64,000 bases of DNA from Rhodanobacter sp. A1T4 (lineage in GTDB: Bacteria; Pseudomonadota; Gammaproteobacteria; Xanthomonadales; Rhodanobacteraceae). The stretch lies in contig NZ_JACHCP010000003.1 in NCBI RefSeq assembly GCF_014207185.1, positions 372,001 through 436,000 of the forward strand, written 5' to 3'. Positions 49,083-59,150 of the stretch are shown here, piece by piece. The position numbers and the translations under genes were made by a program. The first letter of the stretch is position 1, and every line of letters begins with the position of its first letter. The notes below the pieces were generated by a model. It ran no database searches. It had not been told where the DNA came from and saw only the letters and a program-made list of their open reading frames with translations.

Positions 49083-49107
49083 CGATATATAGTCGACTAC
49101 ATAGCGT
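49083..49107. promoter_or_regulatory. ModE-type operator upstream of modA
   Basis: The sequence CGATATATAGTCGAC then TACATAGCGT matches the E. coli modA operator from memory (CGTTATATTGTCGC then CTACATAACG) at nearly all positions of the two inverted half-sites. It lies 28 bases upstream of modA. ModE-molybdate would repress modABC there when molybdate is plentiful. No modE gene is present in this window. Confidence 0.8.
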
Positions 49108-49165
49108 CAGTCAAAGGTATGGACCAACGACAGTGCTGCAGTCTGCTTATACGCGATAAGTCCGC

Positions 49166-49396
49166 TTAGTTGAGCACGGCGGGTACGTTCAAGCCTTCGA
49201 CTGCCTCGTTGGCCAATGGCAACAGGCCTTCGCCACCTTCGGTGACAAAAGTTTTCAGCTGGCGACGCATCACGGGGTCCCAGAAGCGGGTCAGGTGATC
49301 GCGCACGCCATTCACCGCGGTGGCGTGGTCAGGCTCCGAGGTGAAATACGTGGCGATATCGTTGGCCATGGTGATCAGTCGTTCGATGTGCATCAT
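49166..49396 (-). CDS. fdsD: NAD-dependent formate dehydrogenase delta subunit
   Basis: A 76-residue small protein (MHIERLITMANDIATYFTSEP..., VRDHLTRFWDPVMRRQL), the FdsD family, which is needed for assembly or stability of the soluble formate dehydrogenase. Its start overlaps the fdhD/fdsC stop as ATGA, and it is the last gene of the fdsGBACD operon. Confidence 0.9.
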   Translation of the reverse strand: MMHIERLITMANDIATYFTSEPDHATAVNGVRDHLTRFWDPVMRRQLKTFVTEGGEGLLPLANEAVEGLNVPAVLN

Positions 49397-50265
49397 GGCT
49401 CCTGCAAACGTTCGGACGGCTGATCGGACAACAGTCGATGCGGATGGGTATAGACGTTGTGGCTGCCGGGTCGGGCGAAGCCGACCAGGGTGATGCCGGC
49501 GCTGCGCGCCAGCTCGATCGCCAACGCGGTAGGTGCGGAAATGGCGGCGAGCAGGGCGATGCCAGCGCTGGATGCCTTGGTCACCATCTCGTAGCTGGCG
49601 CGGCTGGTGACCAGCGCCATGCCGGTCTGCGGATCGATGGAGCCCTGATGCATGGCGCCAATGAGTTTATCCAGCGCGTTGTGGCGACCGACGTCCTCGC
49701 GCACCAGCAGAATATTTCCTTCGCGGTCAGCCCATGCCGCGGCATGCACCGCACCCGTCGCTGCATTCATGGGTTGCTGGCAGTGCAGCTGGCTCAACGC
49801 GTTTTCCAGCGCTCTGCGCGTTATGGTGCAGCCTGCACCGACTGGCGAACTCTGGCGTATCGCCTGCTCCAGATCGCGAGTGCCGCAGATGCCGCAGCCA
49901 CTGCGACCGGGTAGCAGTCGCTCATGCTGATTGGCGAGATGCGCACCGTGAGCTTCGGCAGCGACGGTCATCGAAAGTTGAATGCCTTCGAGCAAGGTCT
50001 GGACTTCGACCTTCTGCAGTTGCGCCGGCGATGCGATCAGCCCCTCGCTCAGCGAAAAGCCCAGCGCGAAATCTTCGAGGTTATGCGGCGTCGCCATCAT
50101 TACGGCAAAGCTCACGCCGTTGTAGAGCATCGCGATCGGCATCTCTTCGGCGACGCAATCGTCCTCGTACGTCGCCTTGCCACCGCGCCAGCGATCGACG
50201 GGGCGGCTGACGAAGCCGGTGCTTGGCAAACCGGCCTCTAGCCCTGTTTTCTCACTGTTGCCCAA
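49393..50265 (-). CDS. fdhD: Formate dehydrogenase accessory sulphurtransferase FdhD (FdsC)
   Basis: About 290 residues. There is no in-frame ATG before the conserved core; the best start is a TTG at 50265, which overlaps the end of fdsA by 14 bases. The conserved Cys loop is RSGCGICGTRDLEQAI, and YEDDCVAEEMPIAMLYNG and VREDVGRHNALDKLIG are FdhD hallmarks. It passes sulphur from IscS to the molybdenum cofactor of the formate dehydrogenase. The upstream longer frame is antisense noise in another frame of fdsA. Confidence 0.9.
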   Translation of the reverse strand: MGNSEKTGLEAGLPSTGFVSRPVDRWRGGKATYEDDCVAEEMPIAMLYNGVSFAVMMATPHNLEDFALGFSLSEGLIASPAQLQKVEVQTLLEGIQLSMTVAAEAHGAHLANQHERLLPGRSGCGICGTRDLEQAIRQSSPVGAGCTITRRALENALSQLHCQQPMNAATGAVHAAAWADREGNILLVREDVGRHNALDKLIGAMHQGSIDPQTGMALVTSRASYEMVTKASSAGIALLAAISAPTALAIELARSAGITLVGFARPGSHNVYTHPHRLLSDQPSERLQEP

Positions 50266-53200
50266 GCGTATCTGCCGGTTGAGCCGCGGCCGATTGGTCC
50301 AGCAGTGACTGCTGTTCGTTGGAGAAGGCGCGAAAACGCTTTTGCCATTCGGACGGCTGCGACACGCGGGTGACTTGCACCGCGGTGACCTTGTACTCGG
50401 GACAGTTGGTCGCCCAGTCCGAGTTATCGGTGGTGATGACATTGGCGCCGGACTCGGGAAAATGAAACGTCGTGTAGACCACACCGGGCTGCATGCGCTC
50501 GGAGACCATGGCGCGCAGCACGGTTTCGCCCGAGCGGCTGGCAATACCGACCCAGTCGGCGTCGTTGATGCCGCGTTCCTCCGCGTCATGCGGATGGATT
50601 TCCAGCCGGTCCTCGTCGTGCCACATCACGTTGGCCGTACGCCGCGTCTGTGCACCCACGTTGTACTGGCTAAGGATGCGCCCGGTGGTGAGGATCAGCG
50701 GATGCTCGGCGTTGACCTTCTCGCGGGTCGGTACGTATTCGGTCAGCATGAAGCGGCCCTTGCCGCGGACGAACTCGTCGACGTGCATCACCGGCGTACC
50801 GTTCGGGTGCTCCTCGTTGCACGGCCACTGGACCGAACCCAGCTCGTCGATGCGGTCGAAGCTGACGCCGTGGAATGTCGGCGTGAGCGCGGCGATCTCG
50901 TCCATGATCTCCGACGCGTGACCGTAGTTCATCGGATAGCCCATCGCCTGCGCCAGTTTCTGGGTGATCTCCCAGTCCGCATAGCCGGCCTTGGGCGCCA
51001 TCACCTTGCGCACGCGCGAGACGCGGCGCTCGGCGTTGGTAAAAGTACCGTCCTTTTCCAGGAATGAGCTGCCGGGAAGAAACACGTGCGCGTATTTGGC
51101 CGTCTCATTGAGGAACAGGTCCTGCACCACGACGCACTCCATCGCGCTGAGCGCGGCGGTCACGTGCTGGGTATCCGGATCGGACTGGGCGATGTCCTCA
51201 CCCTCGACATACAGGCCCTTGAAGCTGCCATCGAGCGCCGCCTCGAACATGTTGGGAATGCGCAGACCCGGCTCGTTGTACAGCGGCACGCCCCAGGCTT
51301 TTTCGAACAGCTCGCGGGTGGCGACGTCGCTGACGTGGCGATAGCCGGGAAACTCGTGCGGGAACGAACCCATATCGCACGAACCCTGCACGTTGTTCTG
51401 GCCGCGCAGCGGGTTCACGCCGACACCTTCGCGACCGATATTGCCGGTGGCCATGGCGAGATTGGCGATCGCCATTACCGTTGTCGAGCCCTGTGCGTGC
51501 TCGGTCACGCCCAGCCCGTAATAGATCGCGCCGTTGCCACCAGTGGCGTACAAGCGTGCGGCACCGCGAACTGCCTCAGCGGAGACACCAGTCTGCGCCT
51601 CCATCGCCTCGGGGCTGTATTTGTCCTGGGATACGAACGCGGACCATTTGGCAAAGGCTTCCGGTTCGCAGCGCCTGGCGACGAAATCATGGTCGACCAG
51701 GCCCTCGGAAACGATGACATAGGCCATTGTATTGAGCACGGCGACATTCGTACCGGGTTTCAGCTTGAGGTGATAGTCGGCCTTGATATGCGGCGTGCGT
51801 ACAAGGTCGATGCGGCGCGGGTCGATCACGATGAGCTTGGCGCCCGCCCGCAGTCGCTGCTTCATCTGTGAGCCGAAGACCGGATGCGCGTCGGTGGGGT
51901 TGGCACCAATCACCAGCACCACGTCGGTCTTTTCGATTGAATCGAAATCCTGCGTGCCGGCCGATTCTCCCATCGTGGCTTTGAGGCCGTAGCCAGTCGG
52001 CGAATGACACACGCGGGCGCAGGTGTCGACGTTGTTGTTGCCGAAGCCGGCGCGGACCAGTTTCTGCACCAGATAGGTTTCCTCGTTGGTGCAGCGCGAG
52101 GAGGTGATGCCGCCGACGGAATGGGTGCCATAGGTGGCCTGCAGCCGCTTGAACTCGCTGCCGACGTGAGCGAATGCTTCATCCCAGCTGACCACTTTCC
52201 ACGGATCGGCGATGCTGGCGCGGATCATCGGTGTGGTGATGCGGTCCGGGTGGCTGGCATAGCCGATGGCGAAGCGTCCCTTGACGCAGGAGTGGCCGTG
52301 ATTCGCGTGGCCGTCCTTGTTCGGCACCATGCGCACGATTTCCTCGCCCTTCATTTCGGCGCGGAAGCTGCAGCCGACGCCGCAATAGGCGCAGGTCGTC
52401 GTGACGCTGTGCTCGGCCTGTCCCTTGTCGATCAGCGATTTTTCCGACAGCGTGGCGGTAGGGCAGGCCTGCACGCAGGCGCCGCACGACACGCACTCGG
52501 AGTCGAGGAAGCGGTTGTCCTGGCTGGCGGCAACCTTGGATTCGAAACCACGCCCCTGGATCGTCAGCGCAAACGTGCCCTGTACCTCATCGCAGGCGCG
52601 TACGCAACGTGAGCAGGCGATGCACTTGGAAGGATCGAAGGTGAAGTAGGGGTTGGATTCGTCTTTCGGGGAAAACAGTGGGTTCGGCACTAATTCATGA
52701 GTGCGGCCATGGATGGCCGCTTTTTGACCTTTGCTCGCAGGGATGCGTGCAAAAACATGGTTGGCGCCCTCGTAGCCATAGCGCACTTCGCGCAGGCCGA
52801 CCACACCAGCCATATCCTGCAGTTCGCAGTGTCCATTGGCGGGGCAGGTGAGGCAGTCGAGCGGATGATCGGAGATGTACAGCTCCATCACGCCGCGACG
52901 GATTTCGGCGAGCTTGGGCGTCTGCGTGCTGATCTTCATGCCGGCGGCCACCGGCGTGGTGCAGGACGCTGGATAGCCCTTGCGGCCTTCGATCTCGACC
53001 AGGCAGAGGCGGCATGAGCCGAACGCATCAAGCATCTCGGTGGCGCAGAGTTTCGGAATATTGATGCCGGCCTGTGCAGCGGCGCGCATTACCGATGTGC
53101 CCTCGGGCACGCTGATGTTCTTGCCATCGATCTGCAGGATGACGGTGTTCGCGGAAACGGCTTTCGGGGTGCCGTAGTCGATCTCGACAATGGACAACAT
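50252..53200 (-). CDS. fdsA: NAD-dependent formate dehydrogenase alpha subunit (catalytic)
   Basis: A 982-residue molybdenum enzyme. In order: a [2Fe-2S] domain (Cys52, 63, 66, 80), a His/Cys [4Fe-4S] site (His112, Cys116, 119, 125), two ferredoxin-like clusters (Cys193-203 and 236-246), the [4Fe-4S] site of the molybdopterin domain (Cys270, 273, 277, 305), and the molybdenum ligand Cys398 in RVCHSPTGYG, with no selenocysteine. It oxidises formate to carbon dioxide in the cytosol, electrons going via the clusters to FdsB/FdsG and NAD. It lies 14 bases after fdsB. Confidence 0.96.
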   Translation of the reverse strand: MLSIVEIDYGTPKAVSANTVILQIDGKNISVPEGTSVMRAAAQAGINIPKLCATEMLDAFGSCRLCLVEIEGRKGYPASCTTPVAAGMKISTQTPKLAEIRRGVMELYISDHPLDCLTCPANGHCELQDMAGVVGLREVRYGYEGANHVFARIPASKGQKAAIHGRTHELVPNPLFSPKDESNPYFTFDPSKCIACSRCVRACDEVQGTFALTIQGRGFESKVAASQDNRFLDSECVSCGACVQACPTATLSEKSLIDKGQAEHSVTTTCAYCGVGCSFRAEMKGEEIVRMVPNKDGHANHGHSCVKGRFAIGYASHPDRITTPMIRASIADPWKVVSWDEAFAHVGSEFKRLQATYGTHSVGGITSSRCTNEETYLVQKLVRAGFGNNNVDTCARVCHSPTGYGLKATMGESAGTQDFDSIEKTDVVLVIGANPTDAHPVFGSQMKQRLRAGAKLIVIDPRRIDLVRTPHIKADYHLKLKPGTNVAVLNTMAYVIVSEGLVDHDFVARRCEPEAFAKWSAFVSQDKYSPEAMEAQTGVSAEAVRGAARLYATGGNGAIYYGLGVTEHAQGSTTVMAIANLAMATGNIGREGVGVNPLRGQNNVQGSCDMGSFPHEFPGYRHVSDVATRELFEKAWGVPLYNEPGLRIPNMFEAALDGSFKGLYVEGEDIAQSDPDTQHVTAALSAMECVVVQDLFLNETAKYAHVFLPGSSFLEKDGTFTNAERRVSRVRKVMAPKAGYADWEITQKLAQAMGYPMNYGHASEIMDEIAALTPTFHGVSFDRIDELGSVQWPCNEEHPNGTPVMHVDEFVRGKGRFMLTEYVPTREKVNAEHPLILTTGRILSQYNVGAQTRRTANVMWHDEDRLEIHPHDAEERGINDADWVGIASRSGETVLRAMVSERMQPGVVYTTFHFPESGANVITTDNSDWATNCPEYKVTAVQVTRVSQPSEWQKRFRAFSNEQQSLLDQSAAAQPADTLGQQ

Positions 53201-53214
53201 GACGCGTTACCTCC

Positions 53215-54774
53215 TCAGGACGTAGCCGCTTCGGCGGCGCCCGCGAAATCTTCGGGGAAATGATCCAATGCGCTGAGCACGGGGAACGGTGCCATGCCGC
53301 CCAGCGCGCAGAGCGAACCACCCAGCATGGTCTGGCAGAGATCGCGCAGTAGCACTTCGTTGCGGTCGCGTTCGGCGGCATTGCCGGCTTTGAGACGGTC
53401 GATCACCTCAACGCCACGGGTCGAGCCGATACGGCATGGTGTGCACTTGCCACAGGACTCGATTGCGCAAAACTCCATCGCATAGCGCGCCTGCGCAGCC
53501 ATGTCGACGCTGTCGTCGAATACCACGATGCCGCCGTGGCCGAGCATGCCGCCGATCGCAATGAACGCTTCGTAGTCGATCGGTGTATCGAGTTGGGAGA
53601 TCGGAATATACGCGCCCAGTGGACCGCCCACCTGCACTGCGCGCACCGCTCGGCCACTGGCCGTGCCGCCACCATATTCCTCGATCAACTCGCGCAGTGT
53701 CAGGCCAAACGCGCGCTCGACCAGACCCGTACGCTTCAGGTTGCCAGCCAGCTGCATCGGCAGCGTGCCGCGCGAGCGGCCCATGCCGTAGTCGCGATAG
53801 AACGCAGCGCCCTTGTCCAGAATCGTCGGTACCGTTGCCAGTGTCACCACATTGTTGATCACCGTGGGCTTGCCGAACAAGCCTTCGATCGCTGGCAGCG
53901 GTGGCTTGAAACGCACCTGGCCGCGCTTGCCTTCAAGGCTTTCCAGCAGCGAGGTTTCTTCGCCACATATGTAAGCGCCGGCAGCCATGCGCACTTCCAG
54001 ATGAAACGCCTTGCCGCTGCCACGTACGTTGTCGCCGAGATAGCCCTCGGTTCCCGCCGTCTGGATGGCCGATTCCAGCGCGCGCTGCGCGTGCGGGTAT
54101 TCCACCCGCAGATAGATGTAGCCGTGCGTCGCACCGACTGCGAGTCCGGCGATAGTCATGCCTTCGATGAGTACGAACGGGTCGCCTTCCATGATCATGC
54201 GGTCGGCATAAGTACCCGAATCACCCTCATCCGCATTGCAGACGATGTATTTCTGTCCCGCCTGCGCATCCATGCAGGTCTTCCACTTGATGCCAGCGGG
54301 AAAGGCGGCACCACCGCGGCCGCGCAGGCCGGAATCGGTGACGGCCTGCACCACCTCGGGGCCGGTCATGCCGAGCGCAGCCTGCAATCCGCGATAGCCA
54401 CCGTGTGTGCGGTAGTCATCCAGATTGCGTGGATCGACGATGCCGACGCGAGTAAAGGTAAGTCGTTGCTGGCTTTTCAGATAGGGAATGTCTTCGGTTC
54501 GTCCGAGACTCAATGCATGCATGCCGTTATGCAGGAAATTGGCCTCGAACAGGCCTGCGACATCGTCAGCTTGCACCGGACCGAAGGCCGCGCGTCCATG
54601 GGACATTTCCACTTCGACCATTGGCTCCAGCCAGTACAGACCACGCGAACCGTTGCGCACGATGCGGATATCGATATCGCGCCGTTTCGCTTCGGCGGCG
54701 ATGGCCTTGGCTACCGCTTCGGCCCCCAGTGACAGGGCGCCTGCATCGCGCGGCACGTAAACCGTGATGCTCAT
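53215..54774 (-). CDS. fdsB: NAD-dependent formate dehydrogenase beta subunit (NuoF-like)
   Basis: A 519-residue diaphorase subunit, start at the ATG at 54774 overlapping fdsG as ATGA. The N-terminal thioredoxin-like part is followed by the NADH/FMN site [40 protein letters not shown] and the [4Fe-4S] motif [13 protein letters not shown]. It carries FMN and passes electrons from formate to NAD, equivalent to NuoF of complex I. Confidence 0.95.
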   Translation of the reverse strand: MSITVYVPRDAGALSLGAEAVAKAIAAEAKRRDIDIRIVRNGSRGLYWLEPMVEVEMSHGRAAFGPVQADDVAGLFEANFLHNGMHALSLGRTEDIPYLKSQQRLTFTRVGIVDPRNLDDYRTHGGYRGLQAALGMTGPEVVQAVTDSGLRGRGGAAFPAGIKWKTCMDAQAGQKYIVCNADEGDSGTYADRMIMEGDPFVLIEGMTIAGLAVGATHGYIYLRVEYPHAQRALESAIQTAGTEGYLGDNVRGSGKAFHLEVRMAAGAYICGEETSLLESLEGKRGQVRFKPPLPAIEGLFGKPTVINNVVTLATVPTILDKGAAFYRDYGMGRSRGTLPMQLAGNLKRTGLVERAFGLTLRELIEEYGGGTASGRAVRAVQVGGPLGAYIPISQLDTPIDYEAFIAIGGMLGHGGIVVFDDSVDMAAQARYAMEFCAIESCGKCTPCRIGSTRGVEVIDRLKAGNAAERDRNEVLLRDLCQTMLGGSLCALGGMAPFPVLSALDHFPEDFAGAAEAATS

Positions 54775-55286
54775 GTTGCCTCCGCGGCCAGCCATGCGTC
54801 GAATTGCTTTGGCGTCATCCGGCCCTTCAGTTCCTCATCCACCATGATTGCTGGCGAGCAGGCGCAGTTGCCGAGGCAATAGACCGGCTCCAACGTATAC
54901 GCGCCATCCGCGGTGGTCTCATGGAAGTCTACGCCGAGGCGCTGCTTGATGTGATGTTCCAGCGCCACGGCACCCATCGCCTGACAGGATTCCGCGCGGC
55001 AGACGTAGATGACGTGTTTCCCGGAGGGCTTGCTGCGAAAGAAGTGATAAAACGTGATGACGCCATGCACGTCGGCGCGCGAGAGGTTCAGCTCGCGCGC
55101 GATCAGCGGCACCGATGCCTCCGGTACATAGCCCAGCGCCTGTTGTACGCCGTGCAGCACGGGCAGCAAAGCGCCTGGTAGATCCTTTAGCCGGCCCGTG
55201 ACTTCGAGTACTGCGGCGCGGATATCGTCGGGGATATCCGGCAGCATGCCCTGATTGAGTGCATTCGGATTGGCAGCACGTTTCAT
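54771..55286 (-). CDS. fdsG: NAD-dependent formate dehydrogenase gamma subunit (NuoE-like)
   Basis: A 171-residue thioredoxin-like [2Fe-2S] protein, start at the ATG at 55286 with GAAGGTGATGC before it. The cluster Cys are in [12 protein letters not shown] and [13 protein letters not shown]. It sits at the electron transfer end of the FdsG-FdsB module. It begins 21 bases after the transporter gene. Confidence 0.93.
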   Translation of the reverse strand: MKRAANPNALNQGMLPDIPDDIRAAVLEVTGRLKDLPGALLPVLHGVQQALGYVPEASVPLIARELNLSRADVHGVITFYHFFRSKPSGKHVIYVCRAESCQAMGAVALEHHIKQRLGVDFHETTADGAYTLEPVYCLGNCACSPAIMVDEELKGRMTPKQFDAWLAAEAT

Positions 55287-55307
55287 TGCATCACCTTCAA
55301 ACATTTC

Positions 55308-56969
55308 TCAGAACAGTGCCGCGGCCTTTGCCAATGCAATGTACAAGCCGATCAGGAATGGCACGCCAACCGCCAACCACGCCAGCATACCGATGACACC
55401 GAAGCTGCCGCGCGCCGAGGTTTCGGCGCTGGACGTGATCAGGTCCTCGTGCTGCAGCGAGCGCTCATGCGCCAATTCTGCATCGCTCATGAAGACCGAA
55501 TCCTTGACCGGCCGCACCAGCGAATTGCAGATCAGGCCCAGCAGCAACAGACCGGCCATGATGTACAGCGTGTGGTCGTAGACGAGGTTCTTGGCCACGC
55601 CGGCATCGATCTGCGTCTGGCGAATCGCGGCGATCAAGAACGGCCCGATCACGCCGGCTGCCGACCACGCCGTCAGCAAACGGCCGTGGATCGCACCCAC
55701 CATTTGTGTGCCGAACAGGTCGGCCAGATATGCCGGGATGGTGGCAAAGCCACCGCCGTACATGCTGAGAATGAGACAGACCGTGGCCACGAACAGGCCA
55801 GCCAGTGCCAGATGCCCCCACGTCGGCAACAGACAATACGAAACGATACCCAGCACGAAGAACGTGTAGTACGTGCCCTTGCGGCCAAGCTTGTCGGACA
55901 GCGACGCCCAGAACAGGCGGCCGAGGCTGTTGAACAGGCTGATCAGCCCGACCAGTCCCGCTGCCGAGGCAACGACCGCCGCCTTCTGTGCTGCTGTGAG
56001 CGTGGCGGCCACGTCAGCCAGACCCGCCAGCTTGCCGCCGAACACGTCCTGCAGCATCGGGCTGGCCATCGAGATCACCGAAATGCCGGCAGTGACGTTG
56101 AGGAACAACATACCCCACAACAGCCAGAATTGTGGTGTTTTCCACGCACGGCTCAGATGCACATGGCGGCGCGTGATCATCGACTTGCCATCATCCTTGG
56201 CCGGTGGTGTCCATCCCTTCGGATACCAGCCATTGGGTGAGACGCGAAAACCCAGCGCGCCGCAGGCCATCACGATGAAATAGATCGCGCCCATCACCAT
56301 CAAGGTCGATGCGACACCTTGCGCGCTGGTATCCGAGAAGTGCTTCATCAGTGCCACCGCCAGCGGCGCACCGATCATCGCGCCGCCGCCGTAACCCATG
56401 ATGGCGAACCCGGTCGCCATACCGCGGCGATCCGGAAACCACTTGATCAGCGAAGACACTGGAGTGATGTAGCCCAGACCCTGGCCGACGCCACCGAGGA
56501 CACCGCAGCCCAGGAACACCAACCAAAGCTGATGCGTCGACACGCCGATGCCACCGACAATCAGGCCGCCGCCCCAGCACAGCGCTGCGATAAAGCCGGC
56601 CTTGCGCGGCCCCGCATGTTCCAGCCAACCACCCCACAGCGCGGCCGAAATGCCCAGCATCGCGATAAACGTTTCAAAGATATGGGTGACCTGCGGCACG
56701 GTCCAGTTGCAGCCGGTGCTGGTCAGCGCTGCAAAAAAGCCGAGGTTGGCGCAGGTGGCCACGTCGGTGGTGGTCAGCAGCTTGGACATCGGCAGCCAGA
56801 ACACCGAGAAGCCGTAGGCCATGCCGATGCAAAGGTGGATCGCCAGCGCCGCCGGCGGCACCAGCCAGCGATTGAAGCGCGGTCCTGCGATGGTGCGTTC
56901 CCTGGCGAAAAATCCGGGCTTGGCTCCTACTGCCGCTGACGAAACAACTGCTTCTGGTACCCCTGCCAT
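55308..56969 (-). CDS. OFA-type MFS transporter (oxalate/formate antiporter family)
   Basis: A 553-residue transporter with about 12 helices. It has the OFA-family GMAYGFSVFWLPM at the first helix, GLGYITPVSSLIKWFPDRRGMATGFAIMGYGGGA in the middle and PAYLADLFGTQMVGAIHGRLLTAWSAAG. Family members exchange oxalate and formate or move other monocarboxylates. As the first gene of the formate dehydrogenase operon, formate uptake or exchange is the likeliest role. GAGAGAACGCTC precedes the ATG. Confidence 0.9.
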   Translation of the reverse strand: MAGVPEAVVSSAAVGAKPGFFARERTIAGPRFNRWLVPPAALAIHLCIGMAYGFSVFWLPMSKLLTTTDVATCANLGFFAALTSTGCNWTVPQVTHIFETFIAMLGISAALWGGWLEHAGPRKAGFIAALCWGGGLIVGGIGVSTHQLWLVFLGCGVLGGVGQGLGYITPVSSLIKWFPDRRGMATGFAIMGYGGGAMIGAPLAVALMKHFSDTSAQGVASTLMVMGAIYFIVMACGALGFRVSPNGWYPKGWTPPAKDDGKSMITRRHVHLSRAWKTPQFWLLWGMLFLNVTAGISVISMASPMLQDVFGGKLAGLADVAATLTAAQKAAVVASAAGLVGLISLFNSLGRLFWASLSDKLGRKGTYYTFFVLGIVSYCLLPTWGHLALAGLFVATVCLILSMYGGGFATIPAYLADLFGTQMVGAIHGRLLTAWSAAGVIGPFLIAAIRQTQIDAGVAKNLVYDHTLYIMAGLLLLGLICNSLVRPVKDSVFMSDAELAHERSLQHEDLITSSAETSARGSFGVIGMLAWLAVGVPFLIGLYIALAKAAALF

Positions 56970-57472
56970 GAGCGTTCTCTCATTGAGTTGAAGTATCCGG
57001 CGAATGTGCCGGGCGTTATTGTGGTGACATCAGCGCGTTTCACATGTCGGTTGGTTTCCAGGCAGCGTCAGCCCGCCAAATCGCTTCAGCGCTCAATCTT
57101 GTCGTCATCGTCTGCTTCCGTGCCTGAAGTTGAAGCCTGCAGAATGAGCATCCGCAGCAGACATCAATTTGTAACAATGGCGCCTACCGGTTAACGCGTT
57201 GCTTTCACCATGCTCATACCATGCACGTTCGACGTAGCAAGGATCACGCTGCAACGCAGTAAAACGATTTCACGTGATATGGCTGCGGTTGGTATAAGCG
57301 GTGCCGTTGGTAGCAAACCGGCCACTGGCCCACGAGCAGAGGTTGTCGAGTCCGGATGGTCAAAAGCCCGGTTCGTCTTCTCTCCATCCGTCGATGATGC
57401 GGTGACGCTTCTGCTGCCCGTGCGAAACTCGCGGCCTACTCAACGGTGTTGCCAGGCAATACATCACTTCTC
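56970..57472. other. Divergent promoter region between fds operon and moeA
   Basis: About 500 bases with no gene. It must hold the promoter of the transporter/fds operon on one side and of moeA on the other. I see no palindromic regulator site, strong -10/-35 pair, hairpin or molybdenum-cofactor riboswitch that I can defend. Confidence 0.55.
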
Positions 57473-58738
57473 ATGATCGACTACACCAAGGCCCTCGAAC
57501 TACTTCTCGCACAGACTTGTCGGTTGCCCGCCGAATTGTGTGCGCTCGATGAAGCCACTGGACGCGTGCTGGCCAGCGCCATCACAAGCCCCATTGCACT
57601 GCCTTCTTTCGATCACGCGGCGATGGATGGCTATGCGCTTTTCGCTGTCAAGCCGTTGCCTGCAGGGTCGGAGCACGCCGTCTATGGTTCGCAAGCCGCC
57701 GGTGATGTTGCGGGCAAAGCGCAACATGTCGATGGCGAGCAAGATGCTTGCGAGATCATGACCGGCGCGCGCCTGCATGAGGGTCTCGATGCCGTGGTGG
57801 CACTGGAGCGCACCGAATGTCTTGGCACTCATGCGGACGGTAAGCCGGCACGCATTCGCCTGCGTGATCCATTGCATGCCGGCGATAACGTGCGTTACAC
57901 CGGTTCCGATGTCGCGCTGGGTGTGGAAGTGATGGCGGCAGGCACGCGTATCGAAGCGGCGCAAGTGATGCTGCTGGCTGCGCTGGGCATCTCGACGCTG
58001 GAGGTAGTCCGGCGCCCGCGTGTGGCGATCATTTGCACTGGCAAGGAGCTGCAGGCCGATGCGACCCAACCGCTGGCTGCCGAGCGCATCCATAATTCCA
58101 ACGGGCCGTATCTTTGTGCTGCACTCGCCGCCGCCGGTGCGCAGGTGCTGTTTTGCGAGACGGTGGACGACACAGCGATCACTTTTGCCGATGCCCTGCA
58201 GCGCGCGATCGATGCCAGTGTTGATCTGGTCGTCAGTACGGGCGCGGTATCGATGGGTCGCTATGATTTCGTGCCTGAGACACTGCGTCGTTTCAATGTG
58301 CAGCTGTTGTTCCACAAGGTCGCGATCCGCCCCGGCAAGCCGCTGCTGTGCGCGGCAATGGCGAATGGCCCATTGATCATTGCGTTGCCAGGCACGCCGA
58401 TGGCTGTCGCCGCGGGAATGCGTTTCGTCGTGGTGCCGGTCATGCGTGCCATGACCGGGCAGGGCAGCGAACACGCTTTGTTCGCCGTACTCGATACGCC
58501 CCAGCAACCCAAGGCCGGCCTGCGGCATTTTTTGCGCGCGAACCTGCACCAAGGTTCGGACGGCCAATTGCATGCCACGATATCGAATCAACAACAGCCG
58601 TTCCGGATTCGTCCATTTGCCGATGCCGACGTCTGGGTGGTTTTGCCGGAGGATGCGGGCGATTGCCCTGCTGGAGCGCGTGTCGAGATTGTCAGCCTCG
58701 AAGCGCATTCTCCGCCTCGCGTCCGATCATCGCCATAA
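57473..58738 (+). CDS. moeA: Molybdopterin molybdenumtransferase
   Basis: About 421 residues from the ATG at 57473 (MIDYTKALELLLAQ). Features are FDHAAMDGYAL, RIHNSNGPYLCAAL, VVSTGAVSMGRYDFVPE, KVAIRPGKPLL and ALPGTPMAVAAG, equivalent to the MoeA substrate and magnesium sites. It inserts molybdate into adenylylated molybdopterin, serving the formate dehydrogenases in this window. It stands next to the fds operon, divergent from it. Confidence 0.93.
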   Translation: MIDYTKALELLLAQTCRLPAELCALDEATGRVLASAITSPIALPSFDHAAMDGYALFAVKPLPAGSEHAVYGSQAAGDVAGKAQHVDGEQDACEIMTGARLHEGLDAVVALERTECLGTHADGKPARIRLRDPLHAGDNVRYTGSDVALGVEVMAAGTRIEAAQVMLLAALGISTLEVVRRPRVAIICTGKELQADATQPLAAERIHNSNGPYLCAALAAAGAQVLFCETVDDTAITFADALQRAIDASVDLVVSTGAVSMGRYDFVPETLRRFNVQLLFHKVAIRPGKPLLCAAMANGPLIIALPGTPMAVAAGMRFVVVPVMRAMTGQGSEHALFAVLDTPQQPKAGLRHFLRANLHQGSDGQLHATISNQQQPFRIRPFADADVWVVLPEDAGDCPAGARVEIVSLEAHSPPRVRSSP

Positions 58739-58762
58739 CCGCGCGCATGTTGGAGTGTCTTT

Positions 58763-59107
58763 ATGAAACTGCAGATTGAGGGCCAGCATCTTCGAGTGCG
58801 TATCGATGAAGATGAGCTGGCGCAGCTGCTCGCTGGCGACGTTGTCGATGCACGCAGCTATTTCGCCGATGCGTTTGCGATAGGCTTTGAACTCGCACTG
58901 ATAGACGCTGATGAGCCAAGGTTTGCCGGTCAGGCCGGCGCCTGGAGAATCGAGTTGCCACAAGTCCCCGTGCGTGAACATGTCGATCGTCTGCCGACGC
59001 GGGAAGGACTACGCTTCACACTCCCAGCGAACAACGGCAAGGATGAGCTGACGCTGCTTTTTGACGTGGATGTGCGCGATAGCGTGAGGCGGCGCAGGTC
59101 GCCCTGA
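58763..59107 (+). CDS. Small soluble protein of unknown function downstream of moeA
   Basis: A 114-residue protein, 24 bases after moeA on the same strand (GGAGTGTCTTT before the ATG). It opens MKLQIEGQHLRVRIDEDELAQLLAG, contains FELALIDADEPRFAGQ and ends in a basic tail (RRRRSP). No Cys motif, signal or membrane segment. I do not recognise it securely. Placement suggests co-transcription with moeA and a possible link to molybdoenzymes. Confidence 0.7.
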   Translation: MKLQIEGQHLRVRIDEDELAQLLAGDVVDARSYFADAFAIGFELALIDADEPRFAGQAGAWRIELPQVPVREHVDRLPTREGLRFTLPANNGKDELTLLFDVDVRDSVRRRRSP

Positions 59108-59150
59108 AAACCCGCTCGGCCATTTCCCTTCCGGTATGAAGCGAAATCAA

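Noticed and set aside
50266-50589. Upstream extension of the fdhD frame
   Set aside because: Lies wholly inside fdsA coding sequence, Ser/Arg/Pro-rich shadow translation.
57500-58708. 402-codon open frame antisense to moeA
   Set aside because: Typical high-GC shadow frame opposite a well-supported gene; composition is Arg/His/Gln-rich and not protein-like.
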